Part shown: in pieces, positions 8,092 to 16,694 of the stretch
Numbering within the stretch: position 1 is the stretch's first letter
Layout: every line of letters starts with the position of its first letter
Source of the DNA: Bernardetia sp. MNP-M8
GTDB taxonomy: Bacteria; Bacteroidota; Bacteroidia; Cytophagales; Bernardetiaceae
DNA: 64,000 bases
NCBI RefSeq assembly: GCF_037126285.1
Contig: NZ_CP147012.1
Span: 2,502,001 to 2,566,000, forward strand
Reading direction: 5' to 3'
The notes under the pieces: model-generated
What the model saw: only the letters and a program-made list of their open reading frames with translations
Told to the model about the DNA's origin: nothing
The model's database searches: none
Translations under genes and position numbers: made by a program

Positions 8092-8958
8092 ATGATTCCA
8101 TTCCTTATAAAATTTCTTGCCCGTTTTCCTTTTTGGTTTTTATATTTAATTTCTGACTTCCTTTTTGTGGTGGTATATTATGGAAAGCTATATAGAAAGC
8201 AAGTAGTTTTGGATAATCTTTATCGTGCCTTTCCTGAAAAAACGCAGAAAGAAAGAGAAAAAATTGCAAGAGCTTTTTATAGAAATTTTTGTGATTTTAT
8301 TATCGAAACACTAAAATCTTTTCATATTTCAAAAGAGGAAGTTGTTAGGCGAACTCGTCCGACTCCTGAGTCTTTAGAAATAGCTAAAACAGTTGCTAAA
8401 GACAAACAATCTATTATCGTTTTGGCAACACATCATTTGAGTTGGGAGTGGGTCAGTTTGTCGTGTTCAGTAGAATTGGAAACGATTGTGAAACCTATCT
8501 ATAAAAGACTAGCCAATAAAAAAATTGATGAATTGATTTATGAAATGCGTTCACAATTTGGAGCAGTTCCACTAGAGATGAGAATTTCAAATAGAGAGAT
8601 TATTAAGCCAACAGATGTTTCGGTAGGTTATGTTTTGGTAGGAGATCAAACACCAGCAGGAAATAATAGACAGTATTGGACTAATTTTTTTGGAAAGGAA
8701 GTGCCTTTTTTTGTGGGTGTGGCTCGTCTTGCGCCTCAATCTAATTTACCCATTTATTTTTTGAGAATTACGAAGCCAAAAAGAGGGCATTATTTATATT
8801 CTTTAGAATTAATGCGACAACCTCCTTATAACCCAGATGAGAGTGGAACAGACTTTTCTATTCTTGATGAGTATTCACAAAGAATAGAAGAAGCTGTTCG
8901 CAATTCTCCTGAAAATTGGCTCTGGACGCATAAGCGTTGGAAGCGAGTTAAAGAATAA
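8092..8958 (+). CDS. LpxL/HtrB-family lysophospholipid (lipid A) acyltransferase
   Basis: 288 residues with an N-terminal hydrophobic anchor (about 3-31) and the acyltransferase HX4E motif at H114-HLSW-E119 within IIVLATHHLSWEW. GDQTPAGNNRQYWTNFFGKEVPFFVGVARLA matches the GDQ..P..G....F.G......G.A.LA block of Kdo2-lipid A lauroyl/myristoyl transferases. The C-terminal block ENWLWTHKRWK matches the PEQY.W.HRR.K signature. The enzyme would transfer a secondary acyl chain to lipid A at the inner-membrane cytosolic face. It lies 8 bp after the preceding lipoprotein gene. Confidence 0.88.
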   Translation: MIPFLIKFLARFPFWFLYLISDFLFVVVYYGKLYRKQVVLDNLYRAFPEKTQKEREKIARAFYRNFCDFIIETLKSFHISKEEVVRRTRPTPESLEIAKTVAKDKQSIIVLATHHLSWEWVSLSCSVELETIVKPIYKRLANKKIDELIYEMRSQFGAVPLEMRISNREIIKPTDVSVGYVLVGDQTPAGNNRQYWTNFFGKEVPFFVGVARLAPQSNLPIYFLRITKPKRGHYLYSLELMRQPPYNPDESGTDFSILDEYSQRIEEAVRNSPENWLWTHKRWKRVKE

Positions 8959-8963
8959 TTATA

Positions 8964-9016
8964 GAATTTGATAAATCAAATTACTACGTTTTGTAGCCAT
9001 TTGATTTATCAAATTT
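8964..9016. repeat. palindromic hairpin after the acyltransferase gene
   Basis: AATTTGATAAATCAAAT (8965-8981) and its near-complement at 8999-9016 flank a second small hairpin, CTACGTTTTGTAG. It has no T-tract, so it is more a palindromic repeat or mRNA-end structure than a classical terminator. Confidence 0.55.
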
Positions 9017-9140
9017 GGTTACATTTTTAATGTGAGTGTAAACTTTCTTAAATATAAACAATACCAGAAAATAAAAGTTATAAAGTAAATTTCTAAACAT
9101 TTTTTAAACTTTAAACTATACATTTTTCAAATTTACATTT

Positions 9141-10022
9141 ATGGCACATTCTCATGATCATTCCAATTCTAATAAAAATCTAAAACTTGCTTTTTTTCTA
9201 AATGTTGGGTTTACCATTCTTGAACTTATAGGAGGCTATTATGTAAACAGTATAGCTATTATTTCTGATGCAATTCACGATTTAGGCGATAGTCTTTCTT
9301 TGGGAACAGCATGGTATTTGGATAACAAATCAAAACAAGAAGCAAACAAAGAATTTTCTTTTGGCTATGCTCGTTTCTCATTATTAGGAGCTTTAGTAAA
9401 TAGTTTAGTATTAATTGGTGGTTCTATATATGTTATTTATGAAGCTATCGGTAGGATTTTGAAACCTGAACATTCAGATGCTAATGGAATGATAGTTTTT
9501 GCAATTATTGGAGTAGCTGTTAATGGATATGCTGCTTGGAAAATGAGTGGAGGTAAATCGCTTAATGAAAAAGTAGTTTCTTGGCATTTATTAGAAGATG
9601 TTTTGGGTTGGGTGGCTGTTTTGATTGTATCTATTATTCTTAAATTTAAGGATATTCATTATTTAGACCCTGCTCTTTCTTTACTTATTACGGCTTATAT
9701 ATTGTGGGGAGTTACTCAAAGACTCAAAGAAACACTCTATGTATTTTTACAAGGAGTTCCTAAAGAAATTGATTTGCCAAAAATTGAACAAGAATTAAGA
9801 AAAATTGAAACTATTGATTCTTTGCATCATACTCATATTTGGTCTTTGGAGGGAGAACACCACGTTTTTACTACTCACGTAAAACTAAAAAATATAGATT
9901 CTTTTGCTCAAATTATAGATACAAAAAGCAAAATTAAAGAGTACATTAAAGATTATGACTTTCAACATTTTACTATTGAAATAGAACTAGATGAAGAAAC
10001 CTGCGAACTAGCAAAAGAATGA
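9141..10022 (+). CDS. cation diffusion facilitator (Zn2+/Cd2+/Co2+ exporter, CzcD-like)
   Basis: 293 residues with a His-rich N-terminus (AHSHDHS) and six membrane segments. The metal site is D43-x2-H46-x3-D50 in ISDAIHDLGD (TM2), and the second half is HLLED in SWHLLEDVLGW (TM5). A cytoplasmic C-terminal ferredoxin-like domain (about 205-285) contains HHTHIWSLEGEHHVFTTHV. This is a proton-antiporting exporter of divalent cations from cytosol to periplasm. It faces and converges on the CzcCBA-like operon, consistent with a joint metal-resistance block. Confidence 0.93.
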   Translation: MAHSHDHSNSNKNLKLAFFLNVGFTILELIGGYYVNSIAIISDAIHDLGDSLSLGTAWYLDNKSKQEANKEFSFGYARFSLLGALVNSLVLIGGSIYVIYEAIGRILKPEHSDANGMIVFAIIGVAVNGYAAWKMSGGKSLNEKVVSWHLLEDVLGWVAVLIVSIILKFKDIHYLDPALSLLITAYILWGVTQRLKETLYVFLQGVPKEIDLPKIEQELRKIETIDSLHHTHIWSLEGEHHVFTTHVKLKNIDSFAQIIDTKSKIKEYIKDYDFQHFTIEIELDEETCELAKE

Positions 10023-10054
10023 AATAAATTTTGAGATTTTTAGATAAAATTATC

Positions 10055-10096
10055 ATAAAAAAATCGTTTAAGTAACTACTTAAACGATTTTTTGAT
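10055..10096. terminator. bidirectional terminator between the CDF exporter and the czc-like operon
   Basis: A 17-bp stem AAAAAATCGTTTAAGTA/TACTTAAACGATTTTTT has A and T runs on opposite sides. It lies between two convergent genes. Confidence 0.85.
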
Positions 10097-10122
10097 TTTG
10101 TATTTATTATACTTGATTCAAA

Positions 10123-11331
10123 TTAATGTCCATGTTCAGCCGTTTCAGCCGAAGAAGCATTCAAATAATAGGCTCCTTTACTCACAAAAAGAAGTTCAGA
10201 AATTGATTTTTGGATTGAATTATCTTTAATTAAAAACTGAAATTCATTTTCATTTTGAGTATATATTTCTACTTCAATTTTTTCAAATTCTATTCCTTTC
10301 TCATTTTTTTCTTTTTGAACAAATACAAAAAACTGTCCCCCCTCCTGTATTAAGGCATCTTTCGGTAAAGTAGGACGATTTTGTCCTTTACTTTCAATCG
10401 TTACTTTTCCTAATGTTCCATCTCTAAGTACAAATGAAAGTTTTTGCTTTATTTCTGCGTGAAGACTTACCGTTTTTGTAATAGGTTCAATAGTATTTGA
10501 AATAGAATAAACAACTGCTTCAACAGGTTTTGAATTGGGAGAATTGTAAGGAATAAAATTTACTTTTTGTCCTTGTTTAATGGCATCAATATCTTTTTCA
10601 TAGACCAAAATTTCGATATGCAAATGCTCTTCGTTCAAAATTTCTACCATTGATTTATTTGCATCTATAAACTCCCCAAGCTGTCCGACAATATTGTGGG
10701 TCATTCCTGAAATAGGCGCAAGAACAGAAAAGGTAGAATGAATAGAGTTAGCAGAAAGTGACTTAGTAGATAAATTAATGAGATTTAGTTGAGCTTGTAA
10801 ACTTGCTTTTTGAGCCTTTGCCATGTCTAATTCTGCTTGAGCTTGTTGTACAATTTTTTGAGTAGTGGCATCTTGACTTTGTAGATTTTTTTGGCGTTCC
10901 AAATCAGCTTCCAACATTATCAGACGAGCTGAAACAGTTAAATATTCTTGTTGCATCTTTAATGCTTCTGGGTTTTCAAGAATAGCAATTGTTTGTCCTT
11001 TTTTGACATAATCGCCTTCATGAATCATAATTTGTTTTATTTTTCCTCCTAAAACGCTCCCTACTAAAGCCTTGTTTTGTGGTGGCAAATGTATTGTTCC
11101 TGTTGCTTCAATTATTGTTGGAATTGATTTGAGAGAAGATTTATTTATTTCAATTCCTAATTTTTTGATTTGTTCGTCAGTAAAAAAAGGATGATTTTCT
11201 TCTGTTGTGGTTTCTTGGTTTGTTGCTGCTTTTTCAGTATGGTCGTGTGCATGTGTTGCCTCTTTTTCACAACTCCAAAAAAGAAGAATAAAACAAGCAA
11301 GCAAGGCTGAATATATGATTTTAGTTTTCAT
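10123..11331 (-). CDS. HlyD-type periplasmic adaptor lipoprotein of RND metal efflux (CzcB/CusB-like)
   Basis: 402 residues from ATG 11331. The type II signal peptide is KTKIIYSALLACFILLFWSC, followed by a His/Glu-rich stretch (THAHDHTEKAATNQE) that could bind metal. Then come a barrel-sandwich lipoyl-like half (VLGGKIKQIMIHEGDYVKKG), a coiled-coil alpha-hairpin (about 125-190), the second lipoyl half (APISGMTHNIVGQLGEF), and beta-barrel and membrane-proximal domains. Such adaptors join the RND pump to the outer-membrane channel. The upstream extension of this frame to 11397 would only translate an inverted repeat (11356-11414), so I reject it. Last gene of the operon. Confidence 0.88.
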   Translation of the reverse strand: MKTKIIYSALLACFILLFWSCEKEATHAHDHTEKAATNQETTTEENHPFFTDEQIKKLGIEINKSSLKSIPTIIEATGTIHLPPQNKALVGSVLGGKIKQIMIHEGDYVKKGQTIAILENPEALKMQQEYLTVSARLIMLEADLERQKNLQSQDATTQKIVQQAQAELDMAKAQKASLQAQLNLINLSTKSLSANSIHSTFSVLAPISGMTHNIVGQLGEFIDANKSMVEILNEEHLHIEILVYEKDIDAIKQGQKVNFIPYNSPNSKPVEAVVYSISNTIEPITKTVSLHAEIKQKLSFVLRDGTLGKVTIESKGQNRPTLPKDALIQEGGQFFVFVQKEKNEKGIEFEKIEVEIYTQNENEFQFLIKDNSIQKSISELLFVSKGAYYLNASSAETAEHGH

Positions 11332-11355
11332 TTTTTTTATATTTATATTTTGCAC

Positions 11356-11414
11356 CACAGACTTCCCAGTCTGTGAAGAGTATTTTATTTTTTGCACAGA
11401 CTGGGAAGTCTGTG
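11356..11414. repeat. 20-bp perfect inverted repeat in the adaptor/TolC junction
   Basis: Arms 11356-11375 and 11395-11414 are exact reverse complements (CACAGACT-TCCC-AGTCTGTG). Each arm is itself a palindrome, so two small hairpins or one long one can form. It sits between the TolC stop and the adaptor ATG within one transcript. Confidence 0.85.
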
Positions 11415-11423
11415 ATACATTTT

Positions 11424-12701
11424 TTAATTATTGAGAAATTCCCACATCGCTAATGTGCTATTGAAATTTTCTTGCGTTTCAAGATAAGAAAGTGAAGTTT
11501 GCAGTGTCTGTTGTTGAATTTGAACAAGTTGCAAAACTGAAATTTCACCTTCTTTATATCTAATTTGAGCTAAATTAGCTAGTTCTTCGGCTTGTGGAAT
11601 TTGATTTTTTTGATAGCTTTCCAAAATGCTTTGAAGGTTTTGTAATTTCATCAAAACTGCCTTTTTTTCTTCTGAAATCGCATTTTTTTGATAGGCTAAT
11701 TCATTTTGAGCCTGTATTTCTTTGATTTTGGCAACTTGAATTTTTGAATTGTATTCTCTCCAAACCAAAGGCACAGAAAATCCTGCTTGAAAAGCATTAT
11801 AAACACCAACTTCGCCATCAAAAGTTGGAGAAGAGTAACCCAAATGTAATTCTGGCATTGCTTTACTGCGTTCGACTGCAATTTGTCTTTGAGCTAGATT
11901 TGTTTGTGCTTCAAAGTAAGTAAGCATTGAATTGGAAGAATCAGAATTAGCTAAATTCAACATTGATTTATCTAAAGATTCAGAATTTACATTCTGACTA
12001 ACATTTTCTAAAAAAAACAGTTCATTTTGAGCTAATTTTTGTAAATCATGAAAAGTCATTTTTAACTCGTTTTCATTAATAGATTTTTGTTGTAGCAGTT
12101 GTAAACGCTGATTTTGTGCTGTCAGAAGTTCCATTTTATTAGTTTGTCCTGCCTGTGTTTGTGCTTTTGTGATTCTCTCAACCGTTTTCCACAAACTATC
12201 TTGTTTTTGTAAAAGAGCATTTTTTTGAGAAAAAAAGACAAATTTGTAATACAACTGACTAATCTGATTTTTGAGTGCATTTTTTTGATACTTCAGATTT
12301 GCTTCTGCACTCATTTCTTGTGCTTGAAAGGCTTTTTTAGTTGCCGAAATTGAACCAATAGGATTAAAATTTTGAGTAATAGTAATCATTACATCCCGAT
12401 TATAACTACTCTGAACATTTCCGTATTGAAGGGAAATATTCGTTTTGGGAACAGAAAAAGCTCCTTTTTGCTGACTAATTGCACTTTCAATGTCTAGTTT
12501 ATTATTTTGTAATAAGCCATTGTTTGAAAAGGCAATTTCAATGATTTTATCTAAAGTAGATGTTTCTGAAATATTTTCTAAGGAATCCGTTTGTGAAAAA
12601 ACAGGAAATTGAATCAGTAGAAAAAATAGAACTAGAAAGAGTTGTTGGTATCGTTTCACTAAAACACCAATAACGGCATTTATTATTTTTGATGGTTTCA
12701 T
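11424..12701 (-). CDS. TolC-family outer-membrane efflux protein (CzcC/CusC-like)
   Basis: 425 residues. The signal peptide has hydrophobic core LFLVLFFLLIQFPVFSQ, then two OEP repeats rich in long heptad-like helices (about 45-210 and 240-420), as expected for trimeric TolC channels. The C-terminal motif ISVLQLVQIQQQTLQTSLSYLE is typical of CzcC. It forms the exit duct for the RND pump. An unusual feature is that residues 8-20 of the signal-peptide n-region are encoded by a copy of a dispersed palindrome (12641-12680). There is no later Met, so the repeat must be translated. It lies between the RND pump and the adaptor in the operon. Confidence 0.88.
   Translation of the reverse strand: MKPSKIINAVIGVLVKRYQQLFLVLFFLLIQFPVFSQTDSLENISETSTLDKIIEIAFSNNGLLQNNKLDIESAISQQKGAFSVPKTNISLQYGNVQSSYNRDVMITITQNFNPIGSISATKKAFQAQEMSAEANLKYQKNALKNQISQLYYKFVFFSQKNALLQKQDSLWKTVERITKAQTQAGQTNKMELLTAQNQRLQLLQQKSINENELKMTFHDLQKLAQNELFFLENVSQNVNSESLDKSMLNLANSDSSNSMLTYFEAQTNLAQRQIAVERSKAMPELHLGYSSPTFDGEVGVYNAFQAGFSVPLVWREYNSKIQVAKIKEIQAQNELAYQKNAISEEKKAVLMKLQNLQSILESYQKNQIPQAEELANLAQIRYKEGEISVLQLVQIQQQTLQTSLSYLETQENFNSTLAMWEFLNN
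12641..12680. repeat. dispersed palindrome, family D, inside the TolC-like coding sequence
   Basis: GTTGTTGGTAT ... ACACCAATAAC plus CGGCATT matches the copies at 18487-18527 and 37119-37158 (same stem, loop C/G-TTTC-ACTAAA, same GRCATT tail). Here it encodes part of the signal-peptide n-region. Confidence 0.75.
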
Positions 12702-12728
12702 TTTTTTGAGAATTTATGTATGTATTTA

Positions 12729-12758
12729 CCTCAACGACGGCAAAGCCTCGTTGACGGT
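12729..12758. repeat. half copy of dispersed palindrome, family A
   Basis: CTCAACGACGGC-AAA-GCCTCGTTGACGG is the reverse complement of the second hairpin of the element at 16515-16597. It lies in the RND/TolC junction. Confidence 0.75.
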
Positions 12759-12768
12759 TGTGATAGAA

Positions 12769-15700
12769 TTATTTACGTTTTTCCAAAAATCCATACAAAA
12801 TAGGAAGAACAATAAGTGTCAAAACAGTTGCTGTTATAAGTCCACCAATCACAACAGTTGCAAGAGGTTTCTGAACTTCTGCACCTGCTGCTGTGGAAAT
12901 TGCCATTGGTAAAAAGCCCAATGCAGCCGTTAGGGCAGTCATCAAAACAGGTCTTAAACGGTCTTTTGTGCCTTGAATGATTCGTGTTTTTATGCGTTCT
13001 TTTAATGATAAATCGTTTGTTGTTTCCTCCTTTTTCAAGTCATTAAAACGAGCTATCAATACAATTCCATTCAAAACAGCTACACCAAAAAGAGCAATAA
13101 AACCTACTCCAGCCGAAATACTGAACGGCATATCACGCAAGTACAACGCCCAAACACCACCAATGGCAGAAAGTGGAATGGCAGTAAAAATCAAAGTGGC
13201 TTGCTGAAACGAACCAAACGTAATAAAAAGAAGAGCAAAAATAAGAAGCAACGCCACAGGGACAGCAATTTGCAGACGAGCTTTTGCAGCTTGTAGGTTT
13301 TCAAATTGTCCTCCATACGTAACCAAATAACCAGTCGGTAATTTGATTTGAGTATCAATTTTTTCAGAAAGTTCATTCACTAATGATTCTACATCTCGTC
13401 CTCTGACATTGATTCCTACAGTAAGTTTTCGCTGTGTATTTTCTCTTGAAATCTGTGCTGCGCCTTCAATTCGCTTGATTTTGGCAACTGTATTTAATGG
13501 AATTTGTTGATTTGTAAGGTTTATAGTAGAAGGAATTGCAATGAAAAGATTTTCCAACGTCGAAGGGTCATTTCTATCTTTTTCAGACAAACGCACCACC
13601 AAATCAAAACGCTTTTCTCCTTCGTAAATCGTACCTGCATATCCACCTGCAAAAGCCGTTTCGACTAGCTTATTTGCTTCATCAATCGTAATTCCGTACT
13701 GTGCTAATTTTTGTCTATCGTACTCAACAACAAATTGAGGAAGTCCGACAATTTGCTCTACTCTTACATCTCCAACACCTTCTATATTTTCGGAAAGTAC
13801 GCCTATTTGTTGTCCATATTTGAAAAGTGTATCCAAATTTTCCCCAAAAATACGAATGGCAATATCTGATTTATCGCCTGTAATAAGTTCATTAAAACGA
13901 AGTTGAATAGGCTGTGAAAACTCAAATTGTGCATGAGGTAAAATCTCTAAAGCCGTTTTCATTTTTTCTACTAATTCTTCTTGGTCTTGCGTTGTTGTCC
14001 ATTCTGATTTTGGGTGTAATAAAATCATAATATCGCCTGTTTCGATAGACATTGGGTCGGTCGGAATTTCGGCAGTACCAATTTTTGAAACTACATCACG
14101 CACTTCATTAGGGAAGTTTTTTATCAAAATTTGTTCGGCTGCTGTAGTGGTTTTTATGCTTTCTTCCAAAGAGCTTCCTGCTGGAAGAGTGAGTTGCATT
14201 GCAAAATCGCCTTCTTCTAAAGTAGGAATAAATTCGCCTCCCATTTGTAAAAACATATACAAACTTACTCCAAAAACAAGTACAAAAACGGATACAATAC
14301 TTTTCCCAAATTGCAACGCTTTTTCAAGAATAGGAATGTAAAAATTTTCGGCAGCTTGCATAATTGAATTTGAAATTCGTTCGGCAAAACTGTGTTTTTC
14401 CTTTATATTTTTAGATAAAAGCCACGCTGACATCATCGGCACATACGTCAAAGACAAAATAAATGCTCCTAAAATAGCAAAAATAACGGTTTCTGCCATC
14501 GGTTTAAACATTTTTCCCTCAACGCCTGTAAGTGCCAAAATTGGTAAATAAACCATCAAAATAATGATTTCTCCAAAGGCTGCCGATTGTCGGATTTGGA
14601 GAGAAGAATCCAAAACGGCATTATCCATTTGCTGCGCTGTCAGTTTCTGACCTTTATACTTTTTGTATAATTGATGGACAACATTTTCAACAATAATAAC
14701 CGAACCATCTACAATCAAACCAAAATCAATCGCTCCCAAACTCATCAGATTTGCCGAAACTCCAAAAAGATTCATCATTCCAAAAGCAAACATCAATGCC
14801 AACGGAATTACAGAAGCGACAATAAAACCTGCTCTAAAATTGCCTAAAAGCAAAACCAAAACAAAAATTACAATCAATGCACCTTCTGATAAGTTTTTTG
14901 TAACCGTTGCAATGGCTCTTCCAATCAAGTCGGAACGCTCTAAATAAGGAACAATACTGACTCCTTCGGGCAATGCTTTTTGAACTAATTTTACACGCTC
15001 TTCGATGTTTTCAATGACTTCTGAAGAATTTGCACCTTTTAACATCAAGACAATTCCACCGACTGATTCGCCTGTTCCTGCTTGTGTCATTGCACCTAAT
15101 CGTGGTGCATAGCCTTCTTTTACTTCGGCAATTTCTCCAATCAAAACAGGTTTTGAATTTCTGACTTTGATAGGAATTTGACGAATTTGTTCTAATGAAT
15201 TTTCAGCATTAATCAATCCTTCCGTTCTTACATAATATCTATAATGCGTTTTTTCGATATAACTTCCTCCTCCATTGGCATTATTTGAAGCTAAAGCATC
15301 ATAAATATCATTCAAAGTAATTCCCAAACCTTGCAGCGTGGCAGGATTTACAGAAACTTCATATTGTTTGAGATTTCCTCCAAAAGAACTCACTTCGACA
15401 ATTCCTTCCACGCCAGCCATTTGCCTTTTTACAATCCAATCTTGAATAGTTCGTAGGTCAGTAATGGAATATTTATTTTTGAATTTTTCTTCTACTTTGA
15501 GTGTATATTGATACACCTCGCCCAACCCTGTTGTAATGGGCATTAAAGAAGGCGTTCCCAAATGAGAAGGAATTTCGGCAGAAATAGCCGTTAATTGTTC
15601 GCTAACAAGCTGACGAGCATTCAAAAGTTCAGTTTCTTCTTTGAAAACAATCGTAACCACTGAAAGACCATATTTTGAAACCGAACGCACCTCAACAACA

Positions 15701-15933
15701 TTTGGCAAATTTGCCATAGAGAGTTCGACAGGCGTAGTGATAAAACGCTCCACTTCTTGAGGAGCTAAAGTAGGCGATTGCGTAACAATCTGAACTTGAT
15801 TATTTGTAATATCAGGGACGGCATCTAAAGGCAAATTGAGGAGAGAATATGTTCCCCAGCCAATAAGAGCCAAAACTCCCATAAAGACAATGAATTTATT
15901 ACGGATAGAAAATCCGATTAGGTTGTCTAACAT
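12769..15933 (-). CDS. CzcA-type heavy-metal RND efflux pump
   Basis: 1054 residues, full length for the HME-RND family. It has 12 membrane segments and two large periplasmic loops. The TM4 signature DFGLIVDGSVIIVEN (about residues 404-418) matches the divalent-cation (Zn/Co/Cd) branch rather than the Cu/Ag branch, by known family patterns. N-terminal MLDNLIGFSIRNKFIVFMG and PLDAVPDITNNQVQI are typical of CzcA. ATG 15933 is chosen because the frame upstream to 16008 only translates palindromic repeat sequence. It drives proton-coupled export from the periplasm through the TolC-like channel. First large gene after the His-rich small protein. Confidence 0.94.
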   Translation of the reverse strand: MLDNLIGFSIRNKFIVFMGVLALIGWGTYSLLNLPLDAVPDITNNQVQIVTQSPTLAPQEVERFITTPVELSMANLPNVVEVRSVSKYGLSVVTIVFKEETELLNARQLVSEQLTAISAEIPSHLGTPSLMPITTGLGEVYQYTLKVEEKFKNKYSITDLRTIQDWIVKRQMAGVEGIVEVSSFGGNLKQYEVSVNPATLQGLGITLNDIYDALASNNANGGGSYIEKTHYRYYVRTEGLINAENSLEQIRQIPIKVRNSKPVLIGEIAEVKEGYAPRLGAMTQAGTGESVGGIVLMLKGANSSEVIENIEERVKLVQKALPEGVSIVPYLERSDLIGRAIATVTKNLSEGALIVIFVLVLLLGNFRAGFIVASVIPLALMFAFGMMNLFGVSANLMSLGAIDFGLIVDGSVIIVENVVHQLYKKYKGQKLTAQQMDNAVLDSSLQIRQSAAFGEIIILMVYLPILALTGVEGKMFKPMAETVIFAILGAFILSLTYVPMMSAWLLSKNIKEKHSFAERISNSIMQAAENFYIPILEKALQFGKSIVSVFVLVFGVSLYMFLQMGGEFIPTLEEGDFAMQLTLPAGSSLEESIKTTTAAEQILIKNFPNEVRDVVSKIGTAEIPTDPMSIETGDIMILLHPKSEWTTTQDQEELVEKMKTALEILPHAQFEFSQPIQLRFNELITGDKSDIAIRIFGENLDTLFKYGQQIGVLSENIEGVGDVRVEQIVGLPQFVVEYDRQKLAQYGITIDEANKLVETAFAGGYAGTIYEGEKRFDLVVRLSEKDRNDPSTLENLFIAIPSTINLTNQQIPLNTVAKIKRIEGAAQISRENTQRKLTVGINVRGRDVESLVNELSEKIDTQIKLPTGYLVTYGGQFENLQAAKARLQIAVPVALLLIFALLFITFGSFQQATLIFTAIPLSAIGGVWALYLRDMPFSISAGVGFIALFGVAVLNGIVLIARFNDLKKEETTNDLSLKERIKTRIIQGTKDRLRPVLMTALTAALGFLPMAISTAAGAEVQKPLATVVIGGLITATVLTLIVLPILYGFLEKRK

Positions 15934-15950
15934 AAAATTTTTGATTTGAC

Positions 15951-16023
15951 CTCCCCCAGCCCCTCCGAAGGAGGGTAGGAATACGGTATAATGTATTAAC
16001 TGATTCAAGCATCGACGCTTGAA
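15951..16023. repeat. two small palindromes in the junction upstream of the RND pump
   Basis: CCCCTCCGAAGGAGGG (about 15960-15975) and TTCAAGC-ATCGAC-GCTTGAA (16004-16023) lie between the small His-rich gene and the RND start. Both are compact hairpins without T-tracts. Confidence 0.65.
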
Positions 16024-16055
16024 CTAGTAATTTCAAGAAAAAATAAATCGAAAGA

Positions 16056-16502
16056 TTATGCTAAAACTGGGGGCGCACGAAGAGGAATATTCTTAAAAAG
16101 AATATCTTGTATAGTATGAGCAAAAAAACAAATGTATGTATTTTTGCTAGAAACTACTGCTTGTTTTGTGTGATTTTGAGCAGTAGAAAAATCTGTCAAA
16201 ATAGCCTTAAAATTAGATTTTATATCTTGTTTGACTATTTTTTGAAGCTGAGTAGAAACAGAGTTACCTTCTTCTGTAAAATTATGCAAATGTTCTTCTC
16301 CAACGTTAGGAGAATATAGTAAAGCAAAAAAGTTTGAAGGTGTTGCTTTGTGTGTATGAATTGTATTTGATTTACAAACTACATGCTGATGATGACAGTG
16401 AGGCGTAAATGAATGTCCGACAAGCAAAAACAAACTCATGGTTATCCAAAAAAATGGAAAACGAGTTTTTATGTTTTGTGATATATTTGGAAAATTATTC
16501 AT
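16056..16502 (-). CDS. small His-rich exported protein heading the metal-efflux operon (unknown function)
   Basis: 148 residues from ATG 16502. The first 27 residues include a hydrophobic segment (FPFFWITMSLFLLVGHSFTP) that can act as signal or anchor. It is followed by HCHHQHVVCK and IHTHKATP, a likely metal-binding cluster. The rest is polar and Lys/Asn-rich, without a known domain. Position and orientation put it first in the czc-like operon, so a periplasmic metal-sensing or metallochaperone role is an inference. The frame upstream to 16532 (MKPSTRF...) is repeat sequence and is not taken as coding. Confidence 0.6.
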   Translation of the reverse strand: MNNFPNISQNIKTRFPFFWITMSLFLLVGHSFTPHCHHQHVVCKSNTIHTHKATPSNFFALLYSPNVGEEHLHNFTEEGNSVSTQLQKIVKQDIKSNFKAILTDFSTAQNHTKQAVVSSKNTYICFFAHTIQDILFKNIPLRAPPVLA

Positions 16503-16514
16503 TTTTATTTTAAA

Positions 16515-16597
16515 CCTCGTTGACGGCTTCATTTGAGTCTCAACGACGGTTCATTGTTTTGAACTTAACCGTCAACGAGGCTAAAGCCGTCGTTGAG
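16515..16597. repeat. dispersed palindromic element, family A, copy 1
   Basis: CCTCGTTGACGG (16515-16526) is exactly complementary to CCGTCAACGAGG (16569-16580). Each half also forms its own hairpin with a CAACGACGG or CCGTCGTTGAG partner, so alternative folds exist. A homologous copy is at 62869-62949 and a half copy at 12729-12758. Located upstream of the metal-efflux operon and downstream of ctlX. Confidence 0.8.
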
Positions 16598-16694
16598 TTT
16601 TTTTATACTTACTACAAAAGTGAGAAATTTGTTGTCATTTTTCCAAATAAACTTTCTTAAAAGGCTAATTTGGAAAGATTTTAATTTAAAAGAA

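Noticed and set aside
11332-11397. N-terminal extension of the adaptor lipoprotein
   Set aside because: The extra residues derive from the 11356-11414 inverted repeat and would bury the lipoprotein signal peptide.
15934-16008. N-terminal extension of the RND pump frame
   Set aside because: The extra residues only translate palindromic repeat sequence; ATG 15933 starts the family N-terminus.
16503-16532. Upstream start for the His-rich gene
   Set aside because: Translates the family A palindrome; ATG 16502 starts just before the signal-like segment.
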